This document shows positions 16,701 through 25,248 of a DNA stretch of 64,000 bases, one piece after another. Under the pieces are notes generated by a model. The model made no database searches. It was not told where the DNA came from and saw nothing but the letters and a program-made list of their open reading frames with translations. The stretch covers positions 1,922,001 through 1,986,000 of the forward strand of contig NZ_CP096032.1 in the NCBI RefSeq assembly GCF_023115425.1. The letters run 5' to 3'. A program made the translations under genes and the position numbers. How positions within the stretch are numbered: the first letter of the stretch is position 1; each line of letters begins with the position of its first letter. Source of the stretch: Synechococcus sp. A10-1-5-1 (GTDB lineage: Bacteria > Cyanobacteriota > Cyanobacteriia > PCC-6307 > Cyanobiaceae).

Positions 16701-17348
16701 TTGGGCCTTTCCTCTGCTGCAGCCCGTCTTCAGGCTCTGAACGAGCACTTGCCCTCCCACACCCGCCTGCTGGCGGTGAGCAAGGGGCACCCCTCCAGCA
16801 GTATTCGCGAATTGGCGGAAGCCGGGCAGCGGAGTTTTGGAGAAAGCCGCCTGCAAGAAGCCACAGCAAAACAGCAGGAGCTGGCCGATCTTGAGGGGCT
16901 CGATTGGCACTTCATCGGGCGTCTTCAGGCCAACAAGGTGCGGCCAGTGCTGAAGCAATTCAGCTCGATTCACTCCGTGGACTCCCCGGCTTTGGCCGAG
17001 CGGATCTCGCGGATTGCAGGAGAGGAAGGCCTCAATCCATCTGTTTTTCTGCAGGTCAAACTTCGGCCAGACCCCAACAAAGGGGGGCTCACGGCTGATG
17101 AATTGGAGCGGGAATGGCCACGGCTTCAGCAGCTGCCCAACCTGCGGATTGTGGGGCTGATGACCATGGCTCCCCTCGGTCTGGAGGCGGAGCAGCGGCA
17201 GGAGCTTTTTGCGGACTGTTCGGCTCTCGCCCAGCGCATCGGACTGGCGGAATTGTCGATGGGAATGAGCGGCGATTGGCCCGAGGCGGCCGCCGCCGGA
17301 AGCACCTGGGTCCGGGTGGGTTCAGCCCTCTTTGGTCCGAAGCGTTGA
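16701..17348 (+). CDS. pipY: PLP-binding protein PipY (YggS/PLPBP family)
   Basis: A 215-residue pyridoxal-phosphate homeostasis protein with an alanine-racemase-like N-terminal barrel. The PLP lysine is Lys28 in LLAVSKGHPSS. Other family motifs are GQRSFGESRLQEA, WHFIGRLQANKVRP, SVDS, GLMTMAPLG and LSMGMSGDWPEA. The start is TTG 16701 (or the CTG just before), three bases past the pipX stop, so coupling to PipX is likely. PipX and PipY are genetically linked in nitrogen/carbon balance in Synechococcus elongatus. Confidence 0.95.
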   Translation: MGLSSAAARLQALNEHLPSHTRLLAVSKGHPSSSIRELAEAGQRSFGESRLQEATAKQQELADLEGLDWHFIGRLQANKVRPVLKQFSSIHSVDSPALAERISRIAGEEGLNPSVFLQVKLRPDPNKGGLTADELEREWPRLQQLPNLRIVGLMTMAPLGLEAEQRQELFADCSALAQRIGLAELSMGMSGDWPEAAAAGSTWVRVGSALFGPKR

Positions 17349-17442
17349 AACCGGCATAAAAGCCAACAATGATCCGCTGAATCCCTTGTCAGCACCCGCG
17401 TGGGACGCTATCTAGGTTAAAAGCCAAATCCGAGGTTTCACG

Positions 17443-18003
17443 GTGTCGTTGTTCTCCCGCCTGCGTGCAGTTGTCTCCGGAGACGATTACCTCGACGGTT
17501 ACGACGACGACGATCTGGATTACGACCAGGGCGAGATGCCGGAAACCAGTGGCTCGACCCCCTCTGGTGCACTCGCGCTGACCAGCGATTTCGATGCCGT
17601 TGATCCCTTCGCTGGGAGCAATGTGATTGGCATGCCCGGTATCTCTACCTCGGCGGCGGAGGTCACCCTGATGGAGCCCCGCAGCTTTGATGAGATGCCT
17701 CGCGCGATTCAGGCCCTGCGCGAGCGCAAGACCGTGATCCTGAACCTCACGATGATGGAGCCCGACCAGGCTCAGCGCGCTGTGGACTTCGTTGCCGGCG
17801 GCACCTTCGCCATCGATGGCCATCAAGAGCGCGTTGGCGAGAGCATCTTCTTGTTCGCTCCCAGCTGTGTCACCGTCACCAGCGCCGGCAGCGAAGAAGC
17901 CTCGGCTCCCACGGTTGTCTCCCGCGACAGCGTGGACGAGCCTCAGCAGGACATCGCCCCCACCCCCGCTTGGGGCCGCGAGTACGGCGCGAACGTCGGT
18001 TGA
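17443..18003 (+). CDS. sepF: Cell division protein SepF (Ycf50/Cdv2)
   Basis: A 186-residue FtsZ-ring membrane-anchoring protein. The amphipathic N-terminus [16 protein letters not shown] is the membrane anchor. An acidic linker follows ([10 protein letters not shown]), then the SepF core from about residue 77 ([51 protein letters not shown]). The start is GTG 17443. The last base pair of the gene overlaps the TTG start of proC (TTGA at 18000-18003). The order pipX-pipY-sepF-proC is shared by many cyanobacteria. Confidence 0.96.
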   Translation: MSLFSRLRAVVSGDDYLDGYDDDDLDYDQGEMPETSGSTPSGALALTSDFDAVDPFAGSNVIGMPGISTSAAEVTLMEPRSFDEMPRAIQALRERKTVILNLTMMEPDQAQRAVDFVAGGTFAIDGHQERVGESIFLFAPSCVTVTSAGSEEASAPTVVSRDSVDEPQQDIAPTPAWGREYGANVG

Positions 18004-18809
18004 GCAGCACCTCCCCCACATCCTTCGGGGTGATTGGCCTGGGCCGTATGGCCCAGGCTTTGCTGTTTCCATGGCTGGAGAGCGGACTGGTGCCGCGCAC
18101 AGCGGTGCGAGCAGTCGTTGCCTCCCAGGCCTCGGCTCAGCGTCTGCAGAACGAGAACCTGCGCGTGAGTGTCGATGGCCAAGAGGCCTGGGCGGCTCCG
18201 GTGGTTCTGCTGGCGGTCAAGCCCCAGCAGCTCGAAGCCGTGGCAGCCGCAGCACCGGCTCCCGCTCCGGGCACATCGCCTCTATTGATTTCTGTGTTGG
18301 CGGGGGTGAAGCTCGAGCGCCTGCAGCGGCTCTTCCCTGGCTGGCGAGTGGTGCGCTCGGTGCCCAATACCCCCTGTTTGGTGCGCGCTGGTCTCACGGC
18401 ATTGGCCTGGGGGGAGGGTGTTGAGGCCGAGCAGAAGCGCTGGTTGCTGGAGTTGTTCGCCCAGGTCGGGGAGGTGCTGGAGCTGCCCGAAACCCAGCTG
18501 GATGCATTCCTCGCTCTGACCTCCTCAGGACCCGCCTTTGTGGCTCTGGTGGCTGAAGCCATGGCCGATGGGGCGGTGGCCTCGGGATTGCCCCGGGTTC
18601 AGGCCTTGCATCTGGCCCACCGGACCTTGGCCGGTACCGCCGCATTGCTGCAGGAGCAGCAGTTGCACCCCGGTCAGCTCAAAGACATGGTGACGAGCCC
18701 AGGCGGGACGACCATTGCGGGAGTCCGCGCCCTTGAGCGTGCGGGTCTGCGCTCCGCTTTGATCGAAGCCGTGGTTGCGGCAGCCGAGCGCAGCCGAGCC
18801 CTGGGCTAG
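18000..18809 (+). CDS. proC: Pyrroline-5-carboxylate reductase
   Basis: The last enzyme of proline synthesis, reducing 1-pyrroline-5-carboxylate with NAD(P)H. From TTG 18000 the product is 269 residues: MSSTSPTSF followed by the Rossmann motif [13 protein letters not shown]. Other marks are [21 protein letters not shown], and the C-terminal signature [19 protein letters not shown] with VTSPGGTT. The open frame extends to 17970 in the sepF end, but the TTGA overlap start fits better. Its stop shares CTAG (18806-18809) with convergent plsY. Confidence 0.96.
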   Translation: MSSTSPTSFGVIGLGRMAQALLFPWLESGLVPRTAVRAVVASQASAQRLQNENLRVSVDGQEAWAAPVVLLAVKPQQLEAVAAAAPAPAPGTSPLLISVLAGVKLERLQRLFPGWRVVRSVPNTPCLVRAGLTALAWGEGVEAEQKRWLLELFAQVGEVLELPETQLDAFLALTSSGPAFVALVAEAMADGAVASGLPRVQALHLAHRTLAGTAALLQEQQLHPGQLKDMVTSPGGTTIAGVRALERAGLRSALIEAVVAAAERSRALG

Positions 18810-19459
18810 GCCTCTTTCTTCTTGTCCCCGAGTCGGGGCTCGGTGCCGGCGGCGATGCGGCTGAGGTTGCTCCGGTGCCTCCAGATCACCAACACCGCCG
18901 CCACGACCGAGAGGCTGAGGTAGGCCGGACGAATCGCCTCGCCGAGGGAGGCGAAGCGCGCCAGCATCAACAGGGGCAAGCTGAGGGCGGCCAGCACGCT
19001 CGAGAGCGAGACAATCCGGCTGAGGCTGATCACCCCCAGGAAGACCCCGAAGCAGGCCAGTCCGACGGGCCAGGCCAGGCCCAGAAGCATTCCCAACCCA
19101 GTAGCCACGGCCTTACCGCCGCGCCAGCCGAGCCAGATCGGCCAGATGTGACCAGCCAACGCCGCTAAACCGGAGGCGACGACCCACCAATCACTCAGGG
19201 CGTTGTAGCCATCGGGCTGGAGCAGGGCCTTGGCCAGCAGTACGGCGGCGGTTCCCTTGAGCACATCGATCAGGAACACCACCAGTGCGGGGCCCTTGCC
19301 GACTTGGCGGAGAACGTTTGTGGCTCCGGTGGAGCCGGAGCCCAGGCTGCGAATGTCGACGCCTTTGAGCCAACGCCCCGCCAGGTAGCCACTGGGGAAG
19401 GAGCCCAGGAGGTAGGCAAGAACCAGGGTGAGCAGAGGCGCGATGAAGAAGTCGGTCAC
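18806..19459 (-). CDS. plsY: Acyl-phosphate:glycerol-3-phosphate acyltransferase
   Basis: PlsY makes lysophosphatidic acid from acyl-phosphate and glycerol-3-phosphate at the cytoplasmic membrane, the first committed step of phospholipid and galactolipid synthesis. The 217-residue product starts at GTG 19459 (MTDFFIAPLLTLVLAYLLG). The three family motifs are GSFPSGYLAGR, SLGSGSTGATNVLR and GWRGGKAVATGLG. About five membrane helices are visible. The start overlaps the DUF3086 stop by four bases (GTGA), making it the last gene of the mlaE-DUF3119-DUF3086-plsY unit. Confidence 0.95.
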   Translation of the reverse strand: MTDFFIAPLLTLVLAYLLGSFPSGYLAGRWLKGVDIRSLGSGSTGATNVLRQVGKGPALVVFLIDVLKGTAAVLLAKALLQPDGYNALSDWWVVASGLAALAGHIWPIWLGWRGGKAVATGLGMLLGLAWPVGLACFGVFLGVISLSRIVSLSSVLAALSLPLLMLARFASLGEAIRPAYLSLSVVAAVLVIWRHRSNLSRIAAGTEPRLGDKKKEA

Positions 19460-20361
19460 AGCAGGCTGTCCTCCAGGGCGAGTTCGGTGGGGCTGCCGGC
19501 AAAGGCCAACCAGACCGGGAATTGCAGGATCGGGATTTCGACGGCGGGCTCTGCCGCATCGACCACGATGAAGGGGAGTTCTCCTCGCTCCTCCAGGCGG
19601 TCGGCCCGTTCGATCAGGGCATCGGCGCGCTCGAAGAGAACGATGCCGCTGTTGGGCCCAAAGTCTTCGCGGTTCAGCCCGAGGCAATCCTGCAGGCCCC
19701 GGCGCCATTCGCCCAGCCGCTCGGGCATCCCAGCCAGCACCAAGGTTTGAAAGCGTTCGCCGTAGAGCTCACCCAGGATTGAGATCGCTGCGGCGGTCGC
19801 TAAGGCATTGCGGTTGCGGCTGCCGCAACTGGGCTGGGCGCCTCGGCCGCCTTGGGCCAAGAACCAGTCCTCCAGCAGGGATGCTCCACCGGGTTCGAGG
19901 CTTCGGCGCAGCTTCCAGGGATCCGCATAGAAATCCGCCTGGCCTTGAAAGGCTGCGAGTCGATCGCGGATCAGCGCTTCGTCATGGCTGAACAGCCCCG
20001 CTGGTGCCGGAGCTGGGATCTCAGCTGCCGCTGCTGCCTGTGCCTCGGCGGCGGCAGCCTGATCCAGAGGGGAGGGTTGCACCACCAGGGGTTGCACCAC
20101 CAGCTCCATTTGTTCGGCGGACACCGCTAGTTCTTGGAGGGCTCCCACGAGATAGTCCTGGAACCCCTTCACCCGCCGGGCGATGGAGTCGGATTGCCCC
20201 GCGAAGCTGCTGTTGATGTCCTGCTGAAGCTGATCCCTGCGGCCCGTGAGCTCGCTGATCTCCTGCTGCAGGGCCTCGCGCTGCTGACGCAGTTCGTTGG
20301 TGGCGAGCTCCTTCCAGTCCTCAGGCTGTGGGGACGTTGGGTTGGTGGCCTCGTCGCTCAT
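19456..20361 (-). CDS. DUF3086 family cyanobacterial protein
   Basis: A 301-residue soluble protein. Residues 15-60 form a predicted coiled coil (ELRQQREALQQEISELTGRR and on). An Ala/Pro-rich linker follows near 105-125. The conserved DUF3086 core is about 130-300 (DPWKLRRSLEPG, LEDWFLAQGGRGAQPS, FGPNSGIVLFERADALIERADR). I know no assigned function for the family. Start and stop overlap those of DUF3119 (upstream) and plsY (downstream) by four bases each. Tight coupling between a lipid-transport permease and PlsY suggests a lipid-related role, as an inference. Confidence 0.88.
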   Translation of the reverse strand: MSDEATNPTSPQPEDWKELATNELRQQREALQQEISELTGRRDQLQQDINSSFAGQSDSIARRVKGFQDYLVGALQELAVSAEQMELVVQPLVVQPSPLDQAAAAEAQAAAAAEIPAPAPAGLFSHDEALIRDRLAAFQGQADFYADPWKLRRSLEPGGASLLEDWFLAQGGRGAQPSCGSRNRNALATAAAISILGELYGERFQTLVLAGMPERLGEWRRGLQDCLGLNREDFGPNSGIVLFERADALIERADRLEERGELPFIVVDAAEPAVEIPILQFPVWLAFAGSPTELALEDSLL

Positions 20362-20759
20362 GGCTGGGCGATCACGTGACGGTTGAGCTGCTCGCGCAGG
20401 CTGTTGGCATCAAATAACACCGGCAGGAAGTGAATGCTTTGCTGTTCACGGAAATAGAACAGCACAGGGAAGGGCTCCCAGAACAGCGTCCAATTCAGCC
20501 ACTCGCTGTAGGGAAATCGGCGCAGGACGGTGTTCCCGCGCCAGACGATGAGGGCCTCGGCGCAGAACTGCAAGCGCAGGATCTGGCTCTGGATCAGCAG
20601 GAAGAGACCAAAGACACTCACTAGCGCTGCGGCCCAGATGTTGATCAGAAGGCAGGCCACGCCCAGGATCAGGACGCCCAAGGGCACCCAGATGCGCGGG
20701 GCCAGAATGGCGCCCTGCTCTGGGTTGGGGCCGGATCCAGTCACGGTCGAAGGGCTCAT
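20358..20759 (-). CDS. DUF3119 family membrane-associated protein
   Basis: A 133-residue protein with two adjacent hydrophobic helices (IWVPLGVLILGVACLLINIW, AALVSVFGLFLLIQSQILRL) followed by a PH-like beta-rich cytoplasmic part (ALIVWRGNTVLRRFPYSEW, FPVLFYFREQQSIHFLPVLF). This matches the cyanobacterial/plastid DUF3119 family, without known function. The start ATG at 20759 overlaps the mlaE stop (ATGA) and its stop overlaps the DUF3086 start. The helix-pair plus PH-like arrangement is common in membrane-lipid-associated proteins. Confidence 0.87.
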   Translation of the reverse strand: MSPSTVTGSGPNPEQGAILAPRIWVPLGVLILGVACLLINIWAAALVSVFGLFLLIQSQILRLQFCAEALIVWRGNTVLRRFPYSEWLNWTLFWEPFPVLFYFREQQSIHFLPVLFDANSLREQLNRHVIAQP

Positions 20760-21529
20760 GAGCCGAAGAGCAATTGGGTTAAGACCACGTCCACCAGCGA
20801 GACAGTCACCAAGATCATCACCACAGCACCGGTGGTGCTGGTGCCCACTTCCTTGGGGCCACCCCGGGTGGTGAGACCCCAGCCGCACGCGATCACAGCA
20901 ATCTGAAGGCCGAAGACCACGGCCTTCAGCAGCATCGCCGGCAGGTCGGAGGGCTGCATCCAGCCCCGAACGGAGTTCCAGAAGACATCGGGCGGGATGT
21001 TGTAGAGGATCGCGCTACTGACCTGGCCCGACCAGATCGCCACCGCAAAGAAGGCGAGGCATTGGACCGGGGTCATGACGATCATTGCCAGCAGGCGCGG
21101 GACCACGAGGTACTGGACCGGGTCGGTGCGCAGCATCGTGATCGCATCGATCTGCTCGGTGACCTTCATCGTCCCCAGTTGGGCGGCATAGGCCGTCGCC
21201 ACCTTGCCCGTCACCAGGGTGGCTGTGAGGATCGGAGCAATTTCCCGGGCGAGCCCCAGGGCGAGAATCCCGCCCACGGTGGATCCGGCCCCCTGTTTAA
21301 CCAGCTCGGAGGCGGCTTGGATGTTGAAGACCGTGCCGGCCGCTAGACCCGTGATCAAGATGATCAGGAAGCTGCCGGGGCCAGCCTCCATCAATTCGGC
21401 GATCAGGTCATTGGGGTTGATCTGGCCCTTGGCCAGGGCGGAGACGGCTTGACCACCAATCAGCAGGCTCTCGCCCAAGCGGGTCAACCAGCGGGGGAGA
21501 AGCCAGGCGGGGAGGCGACGGGCAGGCAT
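20756..21529 (-). CDS. MlaE-family lipid ABC transporter permease
   Basis: A 257-residue permease of the MlaE/TGD1 family, which moves phospholipids or, in plastids, phosphatidic acid between membranes together with an MCE-domain protein (MlaD/TGD2) and an ATPase (MlaF/TGD3). Family features are an amphipathic N-terminal helix, the QGAGSTVGGILALGLAREI and PILTATLVTGKVATAYAAQLGTMK region (near 85-125) with the EQIDAI motif, and five membrane helices. The partner ATPase and MCE protein are not in the window. It heads the coupled unit leading to plsY. Confidence 0.93.
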   Translation of the reverse strand: MPARRLPAWLLPRWLTRLGESLLIGGQAVSALAKGQINPNDLIAELMEAGPGSFLIILITGLAAGTVFNIQAASELVKQGAGSTVGGILALGLAREIAPILTATLVTGKVATAYAAQLGTMKVTEQIDAITMLRTDPVQYLVVPRLLAMIVMTPVQCLAFFAVAIWSGQVSSAILYNIPPDVFWNSVRGWMQPSDLPAMLLKAVVFGLQIAVIACGWGLTTRGGPKEVGTSTTGAVVMILVTVSLVDVVLTQLLFGS

Positions 21530-21541
21530 GCGACGGAGTGA

Positions 21542-22933
21542 CTAGCTGGCTTCAAGATGCAGGCCCCTCTCGGGCCAGCGGCGCGTTACCACTAACCCAA
21601 GAACCACCAACACTGCGGGAATGATGCCCATGCACAGCCGGATCGCCACCAGGGCGCTGGTCGGTTGGGCCGTATTGGCCAGGGCTTCGTCGTAACCGCT
21701 GGCGCTGAGCACCATTCCCAGTAGAGCGATCACCGCACTAATGCAGACCTTCTGGGCCAGGACCATCCAGGCGGTGTATTGGCCGGCCGGCTTCTCCGGA
21801 TCGGCATCAATCGCATCGGGCAACAGGGACCAGGGAATGAGATAGGCGGTGGAGGCCCCGACCCCAGCCAGGACGATGGATAGGACCAGTAGAACCAGCT
21901 TGAGCAAATTGCTGGCGGCCATGACCGGTAGGGCCGGATTGAGGGGTTGCAGCACCATCACCAGCAGGCAACCGGCAACCCAAAGCAGCCCCCCTTGGCG
22001 CAGGGCTTGCAGGCGTCCAGCCCGATGGGAAACGGTGTTCCAGAGCCAGAGACCCCCGAGGGAACTGAGCAGGAAGGGGAGGAGGATGAGCTTGCTCAGG
22101 CCCTCGGGCACCTGGAGCACCACAGGCAGGAAGAAGAGCGAGACCGCCTGCATCAGCTGCAGGGAACACCAGAGCAGGAGGTAGAGGCCCAGCACCATGA
22201 GGAAGCGGCCGTTCTGGGCAACCCGCCTGAGCAACTTGCGGGTGGTGCCGGGGGTGGGTTCGGGGCGTTGGCAGTTGCGGGCGGCCGGTAACAGGCCCCA
22301 GCCGCAGAGCAGGCCAGAGGCGCTGATGATCACGCCGGAGACCAGTCCGACGGGTAGGTAGGAGGAGGGATCACCCAGGTTGCCCACCAGGACCCCCGCC
22401 AGAAGCGCGGCGGTGATCGTGGCCAGGATCGAGCCTGTGAAACGGGAGGTGTTCAGCCGAGTGCGCAGGCCGACGTCGGTCGTCAGTTCGGCGGCAAGGG
22501 CTGTGTAGGGGAGGTTGACGCAGGTGTAGAGGCTGTTGGCGACCACGGAGACCACCAGAAACACCCAGAACTTGGTCCAGATGCTTTCCCAGGGCGGCAG
22601 CCACCACATCAGGGCCATGGAGGCACCCAGCGGCACGGCGCTCCAGAGGATCCAGGGGAGCCGAGGGCCGAGTTGGGTGTTGACGGTCTTATCGCTTAAC
22701 CAGCCGACGATCGGGTCGTTGACGGCATCCCAGAGGCGCCCCAGTCCATAGGCCAGGCCGGCGAGCCAGGGGGGGAGGCCTGCTGCGACATAGAAGCGCA
22801 GCAAATAGAAGCCGATGAGGGAAGCACCCATGCCGGTGCCCACGTCCCCCAGGCCGTAGGCCCAGAGCAGGCGCTGCCTGGGGCGGCCCCGCAGATCGAC
22901 GGCATCGCTAGGGGCTTGAGGCGTGGCGGCCAA
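21542..22933 (-). CDS. MFS transporter, GPH (MelB-like) family
   Basis: A 463-residue twelve-helix transporter of the glycoside-pentoside-hexuronide:cation symporter group. Signatures are AYGLGDVGTGMGASLIGFYLLRFY at the start, GRLWDAVNDPIVGWLSDKT in the first loop, and CVNLPYTALAAELTTDVGLRTRLN in helix 4/loop. Related proteins sit in many marine picocyanobacteria without a known substrate. It ends 12 bases before mlaE on the same strand, so it may be the first gene of that transcript, though unlike the next three junctions it is not overlapping. Confidence 0.88.
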   Translation of the reverse strand: MAATPQAPSDAVDLRGRPRQRLLWAYGLGDVGTGMGASLIGFYLLRFYVAAGLPPWLAGLAYGLGRLWDAVNDPIVGWLSDKTVNTQLGPRLPWILWSAVPLGASMALMWWLPPWESIWTKFWVFLVVSVVANSLYTCVNLPYTALAAELTTDVGLRTRLNTSRFTGSILATITAALLAGVLVGNLGDPSSYLPVGLVSGVIISASGLLCGWGLLPAARNCQRPEPTPGTTRKLLRRVAQNGRFLMVLGLYLLLWCSLQLMQAVSLFFLPVVLQVPEGLSKLILLPFLLSSLGGLWLWNTVSHRAGRLQALRQGGLLWVAGCLLVMVLQPLNPALPVMAASNLLKLVLLVLSIVLAGVGASTAYLIPWSLLPDAIDADPEKPAGQYTAWMVLAQKVCISAVIALLGMVLSASGYDEALANTAQPTSALVAIRLCMGIIPAVLVVLGLVVTRRWPERGLHLEAS

Positions 22934-23030
22934 GGACGCTGTCCCGAACGCAGGTCATAATGCTCCAGTCAGCGCGAAACCCGTTCCGCTGGCATTCAGC
23001 ATCAGACGCTCCTAGTGCGTTTGTACTGCT

Positions 23031-23101
<71 letters not shown>

Positions 23102-23106
23102 TTTCT

Positions 23107-25248
23107 CTAGGAGCAGCTCTGCTCCACCAAGAGCACCAAGCTGCGGCTTCTCAAGGTCTGTGCTGAACCGCTCCAGGGTTGGGGGGCTGCTGGCGCAGCA
23201 TCGGCTTCAGCGGTGTTGATGAGTTGGAGCCAACCGCTACTGCCCTTGGGGACTTCGAAGCTCAGGTCCTCTGAGTAGGCGTTCATGCCGCACCAGATCA
23301 GGGGACCGCGCTGGCCATCATTCAGGCTCCAGGCCAGGGTGTGGGACCAGCTGGCCCAATCCGGTTGTCCGAGCTTGGGGCCGTGCCACTGCCGAGTGAG
23401 ATGTCCTGGCTGATCGAAGCGAGTGGACTTGGCTTCGGCGTGGGGCACCTCCGGATTGAATAAATCAGCCCACCTGTGGCGGATCTGAATCAGGCGCTGA
23501 AGGAACTCTTTTAAAGCGAGATCCTCAGTGTCCGGCATCCAATGCATCCAACCGAGGATGTTGTTCTGGCACCAGGTGTTGTTGTTCCCGCCTTGGCTGC
23601 GGCGCACTTCATCGCCCATAAGCAGCATCGGCACCCCAGGGGAGAGCAGCAGCGTGGCTAGCAGGTTCCGCACTTGCCGATTTCTCAGGGCCTGGATCTC
23701 GGGATCACTGCAGGGCCCCTCGGCGCCGTGATTCCAATTGTTGTTGTGGTTATCCCCGTCGCGGTTGTCCTCGCCGTTGGCAAGGTTGTGCTTGCCGCCG
23801 TAGCTCACCAGATCATTCAGGGTGTAGCCGTCATGGGCGGTCAGGAAGGTGATGCTGCGCCCCAGGACCGCCGGTTGGCCGCCGAAGAGATCGGGACTTC
23901 CGCTCAGCCGTTGTCCCATCGCCCAGCAACTTTTCTCATCCCCTTTCCAGAAGCGTCGGACGTCATCGCGGAAGCGACCATTCCAGCTGCCGATGCGCCT
24001 CGCTGGAAAATCAGCCAGGCGATAGAGCCCGCCACAGTCCCATGGTTCGCTGACCAGCTTCAGATCGGAGAGCTCTGGATCGGCTTCGATCTCTTCAAAC
24101 AGCGGAGGTTTGTCCAGCGGAGCGAGTTCTTCACCGCGGCTCAGGGCGATGCCGAGGTCGAAGCGGAAGCCATCGACCCCGAGCTCTAGGGCCCAACAGC
24201 GCATGGATTCCAGAATCAAGCGCCGCACCAGGGGGCGGTTCGCGGCGATGGAGTTGCCGCAGCCGCTGACATCCAGGTAGTCGCCTTTGGCATTCTGGTG
24301 GTAGTAGAGCCGATCATCGATCCCGCGCCAGCTCAGGGTGGGGCCCGCCTGGTTGCCCTCGCAGGTGTGGTTGTAAACCACATCCACCAGCACCTCGAGA
24401 CCGGCCTGATGGCACGCGGTCACCAGTTGACGCACCTGATGGCGGATCTGCAGTGGATCGTCTCCCTGCTGGTAGCCGTGATGGGGTGCCAGCCAACTCA
24501 GGGGGCTGTAGCCCCAGTAGTTCATCCGCCCCTCGGGAGCGTCATGGGGATCGAAGGCCATCACCGGCAGCAGTTCGATCGTCGTGATCCCAAGTCCCTT
24601 GAGGTAGGGAATCAGTTCGATTAATCCCAGATAGGTCCCCTGCGCCTCCTGGCTGACGGGGCTGCCCTGGCCGCGGCTAAAGCCGCCCACGTGCAATTCA
24701 TAGATGAGGGTTCGCTGCCAGCTGTGGCGCGGTCTCGGAGCAGCGCGGAAATCAAAGCGATCCCGTTCGGTGACGACCCCCTTGAGGCACTTCGCCGTGT
24801 TCGGCATTCCTCCGAGGGCATCGACACGCTTGTAGACGTCCCACCCCGCGATGGCACGGGCGCAGGGATCCAAGAGCAACTTCGAGGGGTTGTACCCGTG
24901 TTGGCCCGGTTGCAGGGGGCCAAAGACCCGGTAGGCATAGCAGCAGCCGATGCCGACGCCCTCCACCTCGACATGCCAGATGTCGCCTGAGCGGTGCGCG
25001 CTGTGGAGCTCAATCGTCTGCTCCGGTTCGCTGGCGCTCCCGTCGCGAAACAGCAGCAGTTCAATTCTGCTGGCACTGGGGGCGGCCAGTGAAAAGTTCA
25101 CCCCCCTGGGTGTGGCTTGCGCCCCTAGGGGCCAGGGCTGTCCGAGGTGGATCGAAGCCAACGGATCCTGCGGGCTGCTGCCACAAGCTAAAGGTGGTCG
25201 AGCGGATGTGGCCTGCCATGAGTGAGGAGAACCCCAAGCTGGCTGCAT
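23107..25248 (-). CDS. glgX: Glycogen debranching enzyme (GlgX/isoamylase type)
   Basis: A GH13 debranching enzyme hydrolysing alpha-1,6 branches of glycogen, up to 713 residues. An N-terminal CBM48-like domain (GQPWPLGAQATPRGVNFSLA, about 35-130) precedes the TIM barrel. Conserved regions are VLVDVVYNHT, DGFRFDLGIAL with the nucleophile Asp, KLVSEPWD with the acid/base Glu, and FLTAHDGYTL with the stabilising Asp. Within the family the NGE(D)NRDGDNHNNNWNHG segment is characteristic. The longest frame starts at 25248 but overlaps the start of the divergent gene at 25218, so a later start such as TTG 25161 is plausible. Confidence 0.93.
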   Translation of the reverse strand: MQPAWGSPHSWQATSARPPLACGSSPQDPLASIHLGQPWPLGAQATPRGVNFSLAAPSASRIELLLFRDGSASEPEQTIELHSAHRSGDIWHVEVEGVGIGCCYAYRVFGPLQPGQHGYNPSKLLLDPCARAIAGWDVYKRVDALGGMPNTAKCLKGVVTERDRFDFRAAPRPRHSWQRTLIYELHVGGFSRGQGSPVSQEAQGTYLGLIELIPYLKGLGITTIELLPVMAFDPHDAPEGRMNYWGYSPLSWLAPHHGYQQGDDPLQIRHQVRQLVTACHQAGLEVLVDVVYNHTCEGNQAGPTLSWRGIDDRLYYHQNAKGDYLDVSGCGNSIAANRPLVRRLILESMRCWALELGVDGFRFDLGIALSRGEELAPLDKPPLFEEIEADPELSDLKLVSEPWDCGGLYRLADFPARRIGSWNGRFRDDVRRFWKGDEKSCWAMGQRLSGSPDLFGGQPAVLGRSITFLTAHDGYTLNDLVSYGGKHNLANGEDNRDGDNHNNNWNHGAEGPCSDPEIQALRNRQVRNLLATLLLSPGVPMLLMGDEVRRSQGGNNNTWCQNNILGWMHWMPDTEDLALKEFLQRLIQIRHRWADLFNPEVPHAEAKSTRFDQPGHLTRQWHGPKLGQPDWASWSHTLAWSLNDGQRGPLIWCGMNAYSEDLSFEVPKGSSGWLQLINTAEADAAPAAPQPWSGSAQTLRSRSLVLLVEQSCS

